This document shows, one piece after another, positions 10,842 to 22,353 of a DNA stretch of 64,000 nucleotides. Each line of letters starts with the position of its first letter. Within the stretch, counting starts at the first letter, position 1. Source of the DNA: Hypericum androsaemum (lineage: Eukaryota > Streptophyta > Magnoliopsida > Malpighiales > Hypericaceae); contig OZ023197.1 in NCBI GenBank assembly GCA_963995505.1, positions 8,297,827 to 8,361,826 on the forward strand. Direction: 5' to 3'. The notes under the pieces are model-generated. The model had not been told where the DNA came from and did not search any database. It saw only the letters and a list, made by a program, of their open reading frames with translations. Both the position numbers and the translations under genes were made by a program.

Positions 10842-11884
10842 GTGCTCAATTGGATCATTAGATCTGTTGGACCTGTGATTGCCCAGTCCTTGCATTGTTT
10901 TGACACTGTAATCTCTGTCTGGAGCAACCTTAAGCAAAGGTTTGGCTGAGGAGATGCGATACACATCTGCAATCTCATTGAGGAAGTGCATAACCTCAAG
11001 CAAGGTGCGTTATCTATCAGTGATTATTTTACTCGCTTTCAAACTCTCTGGGATCATTTGGTAGAACTACAACCTATTCCTAGCTGTAAGTGTGTGTAAA
11101 AGGACGAAGATGATGATCAATTAGATGATTCTTGTGACGCTATTCGAACTGTAAGAGGCTATTATAAAACAAATTAGGTTGTTAGGTTCTTAATGGGACT
11201 TAATGATAACTATGCAAGTGTGAGGTCCCAGATTCTCTTGGCTGATCCCTTACCTGAGCTAGAGCTACTCAACGTCTTATTTCTTGCTTAACAACATGAG
11301 CACCAGTACATGAGCCCTCTCTTGGCTCTTCCTATAAACCATGGTGGCTCCTCTGGTAGTCTGTCTTTGCAGGACTCTACTTCTCTTGCTGCTCAGGGTT
11401 AATATGGTGCCAAGAAGAACTGGAACAATGCTAAGAAACCTCAGTGTACTTTTTCTAACTTATTTGGTCATACAGCTGACAAATGTTACAAAAAGCACGG
11501 GTATCCTCCAGGATACAAGCCTCGTTCTCAAACTAATTCTAGTTTTTCAGGGAGACCAGTGCATGAAGCTCTAATATGATTAATTGTACAGCTCCTTCTA
11601 TGCAGTAGGGCACAACTGACACTACTCATGATCTCTCTAGGTTGCATTTGGCGGTAGAGCAATCTTCAAATGTTGCACACCAGGCTTCTCCAGTTGGCTT
11701 TTATACTAGCAGCTCTTTAAATGGCTATACTGGTCATCTGCCACATACCACTTTCTCTCCTTCTATGTCTGGTAAGCTGATAACTTTGTTTATTGGCTTT
11801 TTTTCCTCTGTGTCCTCCAATACTTGGATCGTAGATACAGGCGCTACTGATCATATTGCATCTTCCCTTGACTTCTTTGTTTAA
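10842..11884 (+). pseudogene. Copia gag C-terminal part and protease (outer element)
   Basis: Resumes gag with VIAQSLHCFDTVISVWSNLKQRF, stops at 10946, then continues in the same sense (LKQGALSISDYFTRFQTLWD). A zinc-knuckle relic is at about 11444-11520 (C-T-F-S-N...H-T-A-D-K-C, one Cys lost) followed by KKHGYPPGYKP, a typical plant copia motif. The protease active site WIVDTGATDH is at 11824-11853. Several stops make it non-functional. Confidence 0.8.
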
Positions 11885-12040
11885 TACGAGACCCTTCATG
11901 ATATCCATATTCTTCTCCCTACTGGTTCTAGAGCTCAAGCCACCCATGTTGAACATGTTCAACTCACTGACACAATCCTGCTCACTAATGTCCTTCATGT
12001 TCCAACCTTCAGCTTTAACCTTCTTTTCATCAGTCGATTC

Positions 12041-12920
12041 TTGAAATGTTCCTCCGTTGTAGCTAATTTTACATCTGATTGTTGTATCCTGCATGATCTT
12101 GCTACCCAGAGGATGATTGGTAAAGCTGAGCTCAATAATAGACTATATCTACTTCAGGCGGGACATCACAATCCAATCAGTATCTCTACTTCTTTCCCTA
12201 ATGTGGCTAGTCTACAATTGATACATAATAACTTGGCCTTATGGCATTCTCGTTTAGGACATATCCATGTGTCTAAGTTACAAATTATGCAGCTGTATGA
12301 ACTATCTATAGATCCTCTAATTCCTAACCCGTGTGATGTGTCACTTGGCCAAGCATAGGAGATCACATTTTTCTTCTAGTAATGTTGTTGCTTTAAACAA
12401 GTTTGATCTAATACATGTTGATATTTGGGGTCTATATGGCATTCCTTCATATGATGGTTATTGTTATTTTCTCACTATAATTGATGATCACACACGAGCT
12501 TTGTGAACTTTTCTTATGAAAACAAAGGCCGAAACCAGATTTTTAATATAACAGATTTATGTGATGGTGGAAATTCAATTTTTAACCAAAATTAAAATAA
12601 TTCGAAATGATCAAGGTAATGAGTTCTTCATGCATTCATTCTTTTTGGAAAAAGGCATTCATCATGAGTACTCTTGTGTTCAAACTTCCCAACAAAATGG
12701 AAGGGTTGAAAGAAAACATCAGCATATTTTTAGTGTTACAAGATCATTATGCATACAAGCACATCTTTCTTTGGTTTTTTTGGAGTGATTGCATTCTTCA
12801 CGCCACATATCTCATCAATCGAACACCATCCGCTTTGTTGAACAACAAAACTCCTTTTGAACTCTTGCATAACCATCTGCCAAAGTTGAAGAATTTGAGA
12901 GTCTTTAGTTGTTTGTGATA
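12041..12920 (+). pseudogene. Copia integrase remnant (outer element)
   Basis: The GAG-pre-integrase motif LWHSRLGHIHVSKLQ lies near 12240-12285. The integrase core follows in broken frames: D (LIHVDIWG equivalent near 12410), NDQGNEF near 12600, and a QQNGRVERKHQ motif near 12690-12720. Frameshifts and stops separate the pieces. Confidence 0.8.
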
Positions 12921-13394
12921 TGCTTCAACTTTGCAACATGGGAGATCAAAGTTTGATCCAAGAGCTTCTCCATATCTGTTTCTTAGAATATCTCCTAATA
13001 TCAAGAGTTATAAACTCTATTGTTTGCATACACAAAAAGTTATTATCTCCCGAGATGTGGTCTTTTATGAGGATGTCTTCCCTTTTCAGAATCATCATGT
13101 ATATAATTCCATAGTTTTCCAGCCTTATCAACTAACATATTTGGTCCTTCATTCTGCTAGTCCCATAACAGACTTGGTTTTTCTTGATACTCCAACAGAT
13201 CTACCTGATAGGGCTATAATCCATAGTCCACCTCTTGAGTACCATAGTTTCTCTTCTGATCATCATCGATCACCTCCATCATCTAGTCCTTCCTTAGCTG
13301 GTAATTTACCACTATCTAGTCCTCCTTTAATTGGCCATTCACCATCAGCTAGTCCTCCCTGTGAAACGTACGAGCTAAATATGCTCTAGCCTAT

Positions 13395-14530
13395 TTGGCT
13401 AACTATATTTGTAACAATGTTGCTCAGCTTGCCTCATCCTCCAGCAAGGTCATCACTCCTTATCCAATTTTCTCTTTTTTTACTATTGATAATCTTTTAG
13501 GTTCCCATAGAGCTTTTTCTTTCTCTCTACTAACCAGTGCAGAACCCAAGACCCACAAAGAGGCCATCAAACATCAATATTGGTCTAAAGCTATGCAACT
13601 TAAATTGAATGCTCTACAATCAAATGCAACCTGTGAGCTAGTTTCTCTACCTGCTCATAAGAAGGCTATCAAATATAAATGGGTTTACAAAGTTAAGCAT
13701 AAAGCTGATGGTTCTATTAACATATTCAAAGCCAGACTTGTAGCCAAGGGCTACACTCAAGAACTCGGGATTGATTTTCTTGATACGTTTTCTCCAGTTG
13801 CTCAACTTACCAGTGTTAGAATTTTGTTGGCAGTGGCAGTATAACACCATTGGCATCTCCACCAGTTGGATGTCAATAATGGAGATCTCAACGAAGAAGT
13901 TTATATGGAACTACCACATGATTTATCTGTTCTGCAGGGCCTTGTTTGCAGGCTTAAAAAATCTCTATATGGGTTAAAACAAGCTAGCCGCCAATAGTTT
14001 GCTAAGCTCACTTCAATATTATTGTCGTTTGGATTCAAGCAATCTTACTCTGACAATTCTTTATTCACCAAGAACATGAATCAATCTCTCATTGTTCTTT
14101 TGGTTTATGTGGATGATATAGTACTGGTAGGGCCTGATCTTTTTGCCATCAACTAGGTTAAGGCCTTTCTTCATCAGTGCCTCAAGCTCAAGGACCTGGG
14201 GTGCCTCAAAGATTTTCTTGGCCTTGAGATTGCTCAAAATTCTGCAGGTCTTCATATCTGTCAAAAGAAGTACACACTTGAGTTGTTGAAAGATAGTGGA
14301 TTTCTTGGCTGTAAGCCTGTTAGTACTCCTGCAGAAATGAATCTAAAGTTATCTGATGAAGGTGTCCCTCTTGATGATAATCCTCTCATTGATGATGATG
14401 ATTTTGCAGATAGTTGTGACTTAGATACTGCAGAACCAGTGACATCCTCTACTTACAGAAAACTAAATGGGAGACTTATATACCTCACCAATACGCGTCC
14501 CGACATCACATATGCAGTGCAATAACTCAG
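13395..14530 (+). pseudogene. Copia reverse transcriptase remnant (outer element)
   Basis: Starts with the usual [13 protein letters not shown] block, then [14 protein letters not shown] and [10 protein letters not shown] near 13730-13760. The catalytic YVDD is present at 14106-14117 (LVYVDDIVLVG). Stops near 13842, 13996 and 14153 and frame changes make it inactive. Confidence 0.85.
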
Positions 14531-14537
14531 TCAATTC

Positions 14538-15130
14538 ATGTCGTATCCTACTGATATTCATCTTAAGGCGGCTTACCAGGTCTTCAAGTACCTCAAGAAC
14601 TCTCCCGGTGCTGGATTATTTTATTCTGCACAATCTACAAGTAAGCTAGCAGCTTACTGTGATAGTGATTGGGTTGGTTGCCCCCCAACTCGTCGTTCAT
14701 TAACAGGTTTTTCTATTTTTCTTGGTAATTCTCTGATTTCTTGGAGAGCCAAGAAGCATCAGACTGTCTCACGATCCTCTTCTAAGGCTGGATATCGTGC
14801 TATTGCTAATACAACATGTGAGCTGCGATGGATTCATTATATTCTTACTGATCTGCAAGTACGTTCTCAATTACCTGCACAATTATTTTGTGATAATCAA
14901 AGTACCATCTACATTGTCGAGAATCCCGTGTTTTACGAACGCATGAAGCATATAGAGCTGGACTGTCATATTGTTCGTGAGAAGCTTCAAGCAGGTCTAA
15001 TCAAGCCATTTTATATACCAACAGAACTTCAGGTTGCTGATGTGTTTACTAAGGCTCTTGGGGCCTCCCAACATTCTGTTCTCATCTCTAAGTTGGCTAT
15101 GTTGGATTCCCACATTCCAACTTGCGGGGG
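14538..15130 (+). pseudogene. Copia RNase H remnant (outer element)
   Basis: One long open frame (to 15167, overlapping the 3' LTR) with the copia RNase H motifs: AAYCDSDWVGCPPTRRSLTG, SWRAKKHQTVSRSSSKAGYR, DNQSTIYIVENP, KHIELDCH and the terminal DVFTKALG. It is the best-preserved domain of the element. Upstream breaks leave it uncoupled from RT. Confidence 0.85.
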
Positions 15131-15523
15131 TGTCAAAGCAAGCAAACGAAATTATTGCCGTTCGTAATTCAGATGAGTCCCAGCTCAACAAGAAGAGAAG
15201 CTGTCATCCGAGCTGCTGATAAAAAAAAAAGAAACTGTCGCCTCAAGTAGAGGAAAAGGCAAGGCAAAAGACACGTCACCAAGCAGCATAATTGTAGGAA
15301 ATATGTGGGTCCCACTACGCAACAGCGATCGAAATTGATTCCCTACACAGGGATTTTCCCTTTACAGTTATCTCTATTCTCTAGCACCATCCTTCTCCTC
15401 TCTACTTGAGCTTTTTTTAGCTCCTTTCATCTTCTTCTTCACGGAAACATGCAACAGAGATTAAATATCAATGAAAGAGAAAAGCTTCGATTTCTTCATT
15501 TTATTTCCTTGAAAAGCTCAACA
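15131..15523 (+). repeat. 3' LTR of outer copia element
   Basis: 393 bases, TGTCAAAGC...CTCAACA. Shorter than the 5' LTR through several small deletions. Ends about 135 bases before the ATG of the decayed PBS1-like gene. Confidence 0.85.
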
Positions 15524-15658
15524 CCTTTTGCCCTCTGACCGTTCACCAAGAATCTTGGTGGGTTGTTTTTCACGTAGTTAAAAGTTTGGTTCTTTTGGAT
15601 GATGAAACCGGGAAATTAGTGGGCTTTTTTTGGGGTGCTGTTCATCGAGAAAAGGGAA

Positions 15659-18165
15659 ATGGGTTGTTGTTTTCCATGTTTTGATGAGAGTCTATAACCA
15701 GTTTGAGGGTATGGGTTGTTTGATCTGCTTGCTGATCATGGAGCTTCTTTTGTTAACCTAATCAAGTATCAACTGATTGACTTCTGTCTAAATGTTCTAC
15801 TAGCTTTTGCAAAAGCTAGTTGATTCAAGGTAGGATGGCTGACTTTGACTTTGACTTCGCTTGTTTTGTTGTTCGGCTGAAATGCAGGGGCTGAAAGGCT
15901 GAGAACAAAAAATAACAGTCTGTCTAAAAGGGAGCAACCCCCTAAAGATGGACCTGTTCCTGGTCTTGGTCCAAATATTGCGGCACAAACATTTACTTTC
16001 CGCGAGCTTGCAGCAGCAACTAAGAATTTTAGGCCAGAGTCGCTTCTCGGTGAAGGAAGATTCGGACGTGTCTACAAGGGCCGCCTCGAGAGCACTGGTG
16101 AGGTATGCTCTTTCATTTCCCCTTGGTTTCTTCATCTTGTTTAGCTCCTGCACTATTTGTTTAACTAGCTTTATGGAAATCTAGTACCCAGAAGAGTTAT
16201 GCCTGTTAGATTTGGATTTCCATCGGTGCTAATGATAACTTGAGATGTTGATGGTAGGCACAATGCACTACGATGTTCTGACCGACAGATCTTTTCACAT
16301 AAGGCATGATATAAGTGCTCTCTTTCTGTTTTGATTCGTCGAGGAAGTTTTCCCTTTAGTTTTAAGTTCCTGAATTTTTATAGATGTGTAGCTTGTGAAC
16401 CAAATATGTAAGCCTTGTTATTGTGTGTATCAATGAAGTAAATAGGCTTATGAATCGGTGAGGAAATGGTTTTAATATCTGCTCTGGTATATTTCATTGC
16501 AGTATCCAAAGCTAAGCTATGCTCGATTCACTTTTTAATTGTAACTGTCCATCTTCATCTCAGACTAATCAATTAAGAAACCAACAGTTGTTAAGCATCG
16601 GCCAACCTGAGTGCGCGGAAATCCAAGGTTTTGTTGAGACTTTATCCAATATGGCTTTGGAATCTCTGTTTAAGAGATCGCCCTGCAGGCTTGTGATACT
16701 GGAAAGTGCGATAGATGCTGATCGCGGGCTTGTGATGTTGGGAAATATAAGTGATTTTTCTCACTTTTTCCTCTGCCACCTCTAAAATAAACCTTCTCTT
16801 TGCAGGTTGTTGCCGTTAAGCAGTTAGATAGAAATGGTCTACAGGGTAACAGAGAATTTTTGGTCGAGGTTCTAATGCTGAGCCTTTTGCATCACCCTAA
16901 CCTTGTGAACTTAATTGGTTATTGTGCTGATGGGGATCAGAGGCTTCTTGTATATGAATTTATGTGCTTGGGATCACTGGAAGATCACCTACATGGTAAA
17001 TTTTTGCTTCTATACGTTGAAGTTTTTCCATCCCCTCCTTCGGTACAATGTGAACGAACTGGTACTTACCGCTAACTTGAATCCTAAAAAATTACCTCAA
17101 ACGTATAATCTAAAAAGTGTAGATATATAGGTTTTCATTCATTCTTGGTTTACGCTCTGCTAAAATTCAATTCCGGTCTGATGCCTCAGATTTGAATGTA
17201 AATATCGTGAGCAGATCTTCCTCCCGAGAAGGAGCCACTGGATTGGACCACCAGAATGAAGATAGCAGCTGGGGCGGCTAAAGGTTTGGAGTACCTGCAT
17301 GATAAAGCAAACCCTCCTGTTATATATAGGGACTTCAACTCATCCAACATATTACTTGAGGAAGGGTTCCAGCCAAAGCTTTCCGATTTCGGGCTTGCAA
17401 AGCTGGGTCCAACTGGCGACAAATCGCATGTTCCAATCAGGGTTATGAGGACCTATGGTTACTGTGATCCTGAATATGCTATGACTGGACAACTGAGTGT
17501 TAGGTCTGATGTCTACAGTTTCGGGGTGGTCTTCTTGGAGCTCATTACTGGCCGTAAAGCAATCGACAGTACACAACCACACGGAGAACAGAAGCTGGTT
17601 GCATGGGTAATATGTTACCGCGTTTTAGCCTAACATGATTTCTGCTCCTTTTTCACCATGGTTTTTATTAATCCTGATGCAGGCACGTCCGTTATTCAAC
17701 GACCGCAGAAAATTTTCGAAACTGGCAGATCCACAACTAAAAGGGCGTTATTCGATGAGGGGACTGTTCCAGGCTCTTGCTGTGGCATCGATGTGCATAC
17801 AGGAGAAGGCTGCTGGTCGTCCTCTGATAGGGGATGTTGTCACTGCGCTCTCGTATTTGGCAAATCAAGCCTATGAACCCAACGCAGCGGGGCTTGGCTA
17901 TAGGAGTTTGGGGGACAATGATGACAAAAGAAGCAGAGATGAGAGAGGTGGGCAGTTGCTGAAGAACGAGGAGGGTGGAGGATCCGGACGCAGATGGGAC
18001 TTGGATGGATCGGAGAAGGAAGAATCGTCTAGAGAAACTGTGAGGACGATAAATAGGGACTTGGAGAGAGATCGAGCTGTTGCGGAAGCCAAGATGTGGG
18101 GAGAAAATTGGCGGGAAAAGAGACGGCAGAGTGCGCAAGGAAGCGATAATGGGAGTAACACTTGA
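15659..18165 (+). pseudogene. PBS1: PBS1-like receptor-like cytoplasmic kinase, decayed
   Basis: Five exons are readable: relic exon 1 from 15659 to about 15710, then 15888-16102, 16806-16995, 17215-17606 and 17683-18165, joined by GT-AG introns. PBS1 is a subfamily-VII cytoplasmic kinase of pattern-triggered immunity, cleaved by the bacterial protease AvrPphB and guarded by RPS5. Exon 1 encodes the acylation-type start MGCCFPCFDES, but two stops follow. The C-terminal tail (EKEESSRETVR, AVAEAKMWGE, REKRRQS) is PBS1-specific. Kinase residues are damaged: the glycine loop reads [11 protein letters not shown], the catalytic RDxK is RDFN (Lys lost), and the activation segment reads [16 protein letters not shown], losing the conserved STRVMGT and APE. 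The VAVK lysine, DFG and the cleavage motif GDKSHV remain. Together with exon-1 stops this argues for a pseudogene, although exons 2-5 keep open frames. Confidence 0.88.
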
Positions 18166-18709
18166 CACCGTTGATCCATCTCAGGGATCAAATCTCTGCA
18201 ATTTCTGGTAATTGAGTAATACGGAGGCTAAGCTTTAGATTAGTAGATTCCAAACATTTGAATGCAAGGAAATTGATGCCACTGAGGTGGTGTTTTAACT
18301 CCCTTTTTCTAACTTCAAGTCTCTCTGTTTTACCATTTTTTGTATTGGCTTCTCTTTTGTTGAAATGTAGAACAAAATTGAAAAGGTGATGTTGGTGCCA
18401 AGTAATATTAACGAGGTTTGTATATTATCAGCTGAATGAGAAACAGAAGCAAAAAAAAACATGACGGTGATGACAAATTTTGTCAGTGAAAATGTCTCAT
18501 TTTGTGACGATCGGACTGGAGTTTTTAAAACATTAATTCTAACACCATTCCTTTGAAGGAAAAAATGTTCTAAGATCATTTCTGCACTACTAAAAACTCC
18601 TAATTAATTCCCCCAGCACGCTGGCCACTAATAACGAACCGGGGAGACGAAGCAACTGGTCTTTAATAAAAATTATATAAATATTAATGTGAAAATATAA
18701 CATTGTTAG

Positions 18710-18781
18710 GGTTCTATGGTGTAGTGGTTAGCACTCTGGACTTTGAATCCAGCGACCTGGGTTCGACTCCCGGTAGGACCT
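18710..18781 (+). tRNA. trnQ-UUG: tRNA-Gln (anticodon TTG)
   Basis: 72-base intronless tRNA gene. The acceptor stem GGTTCTA pairs with TAGGACC (one G-U). The anticodon loop is CTTTGAA in the stem CTGGA/TCCAG, giving TTG, which reads glutamine codons CAA/CAG. The internal promoter A box (TGGTGTAGTGG) and B box (GGTTCGACTCC) are intact. A TATA-like AATTATATAAATATT lies 30-40 bases upstream, and a CCTTTTT run starts one base after the 3' end as a pol III terminator. CCA is not encoded, as expected for a nuclear gene. Confidence 0.97.
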
Positions 18782-18787
18782 CCTTTT
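18782..18787 (+). terminator. RNA polymerase III terminator after tRNA-Gln
   Basis: T-run (CCTTTTTATTTATTTATTTG context) beginning immediately after the tRNA, the normal pol III stop signal. Confidence 0.75.
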
Positions 18788-18954
18788 TATTTATTTATTT
18801 GTTTTTCAGCCCCCAAAGCAAACATCATCACCTTCGTTCTTTATTGGAAAACTTCCCAAATCTGATCTTCTCTCTATTCCTTTATATTATTATCTCTCCT
18901 TTTTCTCTCTCGAGAAGCTCATAAAAATAATAATAATAAAAAGTGGACATAAAA

Positions 18955-19898
18955 ATGGATCATTACAAAACCCTTCTAATCGTACCCGACCCGAAGAAAC
19001 GGGTCGCGTATCTCACACTCAACCGCCCGTCCCACCGAAACGCCCTCTCCCGCGACTTCTTCTCCGAGTTCCCCGCCGCGCTCGCCGCCCTTGACCTCGA
19101 CCCCGACGTCAACGCCGTCGTCCTCTCCGGCGCCGGCGACCACTTCTGCTCCGGCATCGACCTCGCCACCCTCTCCTCCACCGCCGCCGTCCCCGACTCC
19201 GACCGCGCCCGGTCCAGCGAGCGCCTCCGGAGGGACATCAAGTACCTCCAGGTCGCCGTCACCGCCGTCGAGTTGTGCCGGAAGCCGGTGATCGCCGCCA
19301 TCCACGGCGCGTGCATCGGCGGCGGGGTGGACATCGTCACCGCCTGCGACGTCAGGTACTGCACGGCGGACGCGTTCTTCTCGGTGAAGGAGGTCGACCT
19401 GGCGATAACCGCTGACCTGGGGACGCTCCAGCGGCTCCCGGGGATCGTCGGGTACGGGAACGCCGTCGAGCTGGCGTTGACGGGGCGGAGGTTCTCCGGC
19501 CGGGAGGCGAAGGAATTCGGGTTGGTGTCTAGGGTTTTCGGGTCCAAGGATGAACTGGACGAGGGCGTTAGAATTGTCGCCGAGAGTATGATTGTTTCCT
19601 GAACTCTGTGCCTACATTTGTTAGGATGAACAATTAATTATGTGAATTTCATTTGCGAATTCTCGAAAAATCGATTATATCTGTTTGTTTTCGGGTTTCT
19701 TGTGAAGGCATTGCTGCAAAATCTCCTCTTGCTGTTACGGGGACGAAGGCGGTGTTGTTGAAAGGGCGGGATATGAGCATAGATCAAGGCTTGGATTATG
19801 TAGCAACCTGGAATTCGGCTATGCTTGTGTCGGATGATTTGAAAGAGGCAATGTCGGCACATCTGCAGAAAAGGAAAGCTCTCTTTGCCAAGCTTTGA
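18955..19898 (+). CDS. DCI1: Delta(3,5),delta(2,4)-dienoyl-CoA isomerase, peroxisomal
   Basis: Two exons, 18955-19585 and 19708-19898 (GT-AG intron of 122 bases), giving about 273 residues. An enoyl-CoA hydratase/isomerase (crotonase) protein that shifts double bonds so unsaturated fatty acids can pass through beta-oxidation. The C-terminus is AKL, a type-1 peroxisomal signal. Crotonase features are clear: NRPSHRNALS, the oxyanion-hole segments LSGAGDHFCSGIDL and AAIHGACIGGGVDI, the Asp/Glu active-site region EVDLAITADLGTLQRLP, and a TWNSAMLVSDDL tail close to Arabidopsis DCI1. The open frame extends to a GTG at 18943, but the ATG at 18955 is the natural start. Exon 1 is strikingly GC-rich compared with exon 2 and the flanks. 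The ATG is only 173 bases from the tRNA-Gln gene. Appears intact. Confidence 0.95.
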
Positions 19899-20458
19899 TT
19901 CTCTTGCACCAGCTTTCTTGCTTTCTCGATTGACTTCCGGTTAGTCTGGTCCGGTCTTGTTTCTGCTTGAGCTTTATGATACCGAAATATCTTTACTTTC
20001 GTGACTGATAAAAATCTGTCGTGCATGATAATATGTAAACTAAAGTTGTGAAAGAACATAAGAGGACAACATCAAGTTTTTTGCATAGCTTCTTCAACTA
20101 CGAGTTCATTTTCGCCAGATAATATGGATTGGAAAGAAAATGACAAACAAGACATGTTTTTGGTTCAAACTAGGGAATGGGAAAAGGAATTCATTTTCCA
20201 TTGTCATTAGTTCATTACCATTGTTGGTGTTTGATTCACTTGTATAAATCAAATACACCTGCTCTAGACTCAACACACGAAACAATGACTTGGGTAGCTG
20301 ACCCAACTTGGGCAGAGGTCCCACTTACCTTTGGGATCGAACATTGGAGTTCGTGTGGGGAAGGCGTCGTGGGGTAGGTTGAGGCTGGAGTGTCCTTGGA
20401 CTTGGGCGTAGTTAAGGCCAGAGGCATTGGACTTGGAAGAGGGAACCTATACCCCTAG

Positions 20459-20461
<3 letters not shown>

Positions 20462-20498
<37 letters not shown>
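20462..20498. repeat. (GA)n microsatellite
   Basis: About 18 uninterrupted GA units, within a longer GA-rich stretch. Confidence 0.95.
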
Positions 20499-20500
<2 letters not shown>

Positions 20501-21505
20501 CAGTGGAGGCGGAGATTGCGGCGATTGAAGGCGCCTGGTGAGAGAGAAAACTTTAGTGGAAGCGGAGATGGCGACAATAGGAGGAGTCTGGTTGGGGAGA
20601 GAGAGCTTCCGTGGAAGCAGAGATGCGGTGATCCAAGTCGTCTGGTGGAAGAGAGAGAGCGTAGTTAAAACTGGTCAACAATACATTCACAATGGCAGAT
20701 GGTCTTCCCATTCCCTACCTCAATTTGTGCGAACCAAACACGCCCTACATTCCGTTTATGGTCTGAGAAAATCCTGGAGGTGTTAACACCTATCCAGCTA
20801 TTGATGAACACCATGTACGGTACCTATGTTCATGTGGTCTCCCTTTCATTTGCTCAGGAAAATTTCATTATGAGGTGCTGTCATATGCCTTTTGGTTAAG
20901 AGATGGCATTCCATGGTGGTCTTTGGCCTTTTTTTTAAATTACTTTTTCCAACTGTACGTACCAAAGATGAACTGATGAGTAGCAACTAACATGGCGTAA
21001 TTTGTAGAGTAGCGTTCGAATCTCAAGCCGTAGATTTTTTTGATGGGGAGTGTTGAGATTACCACGTTGATACTTGCACGTGATTGAGCTAAGTTTATAA
21101 CTGTGAAGAATTGACAAACACATTGCCTTAAGATTTTCCGAGTCAAAGCCTTCAAGACGAGGGACCAAATGCTTTCAAGTATTTTTCTCATTTTGCTGTT
21201 AAAATTAACAAAATAAGGGTCTGTGTTGTCGATGAATATAGAAAGGTAATTTGTTTGTGCGAGAACCAGATTTGCATTACGATCTATTTGGGCGATATAT
21301 ATGTATTATATGCGATGGTAGAAGTATTGTTCAAAGCTAATGCATCCAATTCTCTACTCCAATCTGCTGATAAAACGATTAGTATCTTTCTGGAAATTTG
21401 GTGGAAAACCCTGGTGTGCATCTTCAAATTTACTTGGTGCTTCCTTACTGTTTCCCCATCTCATCTGTATCGCCTTGTCGTCGAATCTCAATGAGTATTG
21501 TTCTA

Positions 21506-21566
21506 CTGTCGCTCCTTAGTTTATTCTCCACTGTCGCTCCTTAGTTTATTCTCCACTGTCGCTCAC
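21506..21566. repeat. 25-bp tandem repeat, about 2.4 copies
   Basis: Unit starts CTGTCGCTCCTTAGTTTATT; two near-perfect copies and a partial third that diverges after CTGTCGCTC. Confidence 0.85.
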
Positions 21567-22012
21567 GTAACATTTTTCTTTTTTGGTGATTTTTGTTAGA
21601 ATCTTTTGTTGGTGAAATTAGATTGGTCCTTCTTTAGAATCTTTCATTCCTTCTTCTATCTTGTTGTGCCATTGTGTGTCCGAATAGGGCCTAGATTAGG
21701 TCTGGAATAAGCCAACCGGCACATGTTAAATGACAAATTTGCAATAACAATTATGACATAGGGATATATTCAGAAATTTGTATTTAAAACATGGTGTAAT
21801 GCACGCGGACATATCATTTGGGTATACATCATGTGGTGACGCTAGCATACACCATGCGTTGCAATCCGGATTTCTCTGTAATAGATTGGGGTTGGCTTCC
21901 CAGTTGGTCTAATGAGAAGCTGTCAAGTCACGATCAGTCTAATCTTTACAAAGCTCGACTATTGGCAAAGCTATGTTTGTGAACAACCCTAAAAAAAAAA
22001 AGCAAAGCTATG

Positions 22013-22353
22013 TTTCTGAATAACCCTCATCCAGAAATCAATTGGCATCTGAGCCTTTTGTTTTAGATGTTAGATCATCGATTGGTGATATCTCTTCTTG
22101 TAATCTCTATCACATATCTAGAACCCAAAACTCTGAGCTTCTCAAAAAAAAATAAAAAATAGAACCCAAAATCTTTCGCCGATTGAATTGTAGGCAACAG
22201 TGAACATGGTCACTATCCGGGGATTAGCTTCTTTCCTTCCCCCTAGACTTGGATAGGCCTTCATTTAAAAAAAAAGACTTAGATAGGCTTGTATTTTCTG
22301 ATTTTCATAATTAATGCAATTTAGGCCATAAGGCCTTTAACCCCTAAAAAAAA
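22013..22353 (+). mobile_element. Possible small poly(A) retroposon
   Basis: A 341-base segment ends in an A-run (about 22344-22353) and is bracketed by CAAAGCTAT at 22003-22011 and 22354-22362. An extra copy, CAAAGCTATG at 21966-21975, is followed by its own A-run (21991-22001). Poly(A) plus short direct repeats fits LINE-mediated insertion, but no RNA polymerase III boxes or LINE coding region are visible, so the family is unknown. Confidence 0.4.

Larger units (their letters stand above)
8103..15523 (+). mobile_element. Ty1/copia LTR retrotransposon with a nested element
   Basis: The LTRs lie at 8103-8543 and 15131-15523. After the 5' LTR comes TGGTATCAGAGC, the standard primer-binding site complementary to initiator Met tRNA. 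Coding order is gag, protease, integrase, RT, RNase H, the copia order, on the plus strand. Flanking pentamers are TCTTT and CCTTT, a likely duplication with one change. A 1.97-kb element is inserted in gag at 8877-10841. Numerous stops and frameshifts in every domain, and clear LTR divergence, mark it as old and dead. Confidence 0.9.
19899..21965. other. Gene-free region with microsatellite and short tandem repeat
   Basis: No supported gene. A GA dinucleotide run occupies about 20462-20498, with related GAGAGAG tracts repeated to 20660. At 21506-21566 a 25-base unit beginning CTGTCGCTCCTTAG occurs two and a half times. The small open frames here have no recognisable domain. Confidence 0.5.

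Noticed and set aside
16519..16785. 88-codon open frame
   Set aside because: Lies wholly within the intron between kinase exons 2 and 3 of the PBS1-like gene and has no domain.
18963..19547. 194-codon minus-strand open frame
   Set aside because: Shadow of the GC-rich first exon of the dienoyl-CoA isomerase; no domain of its own.
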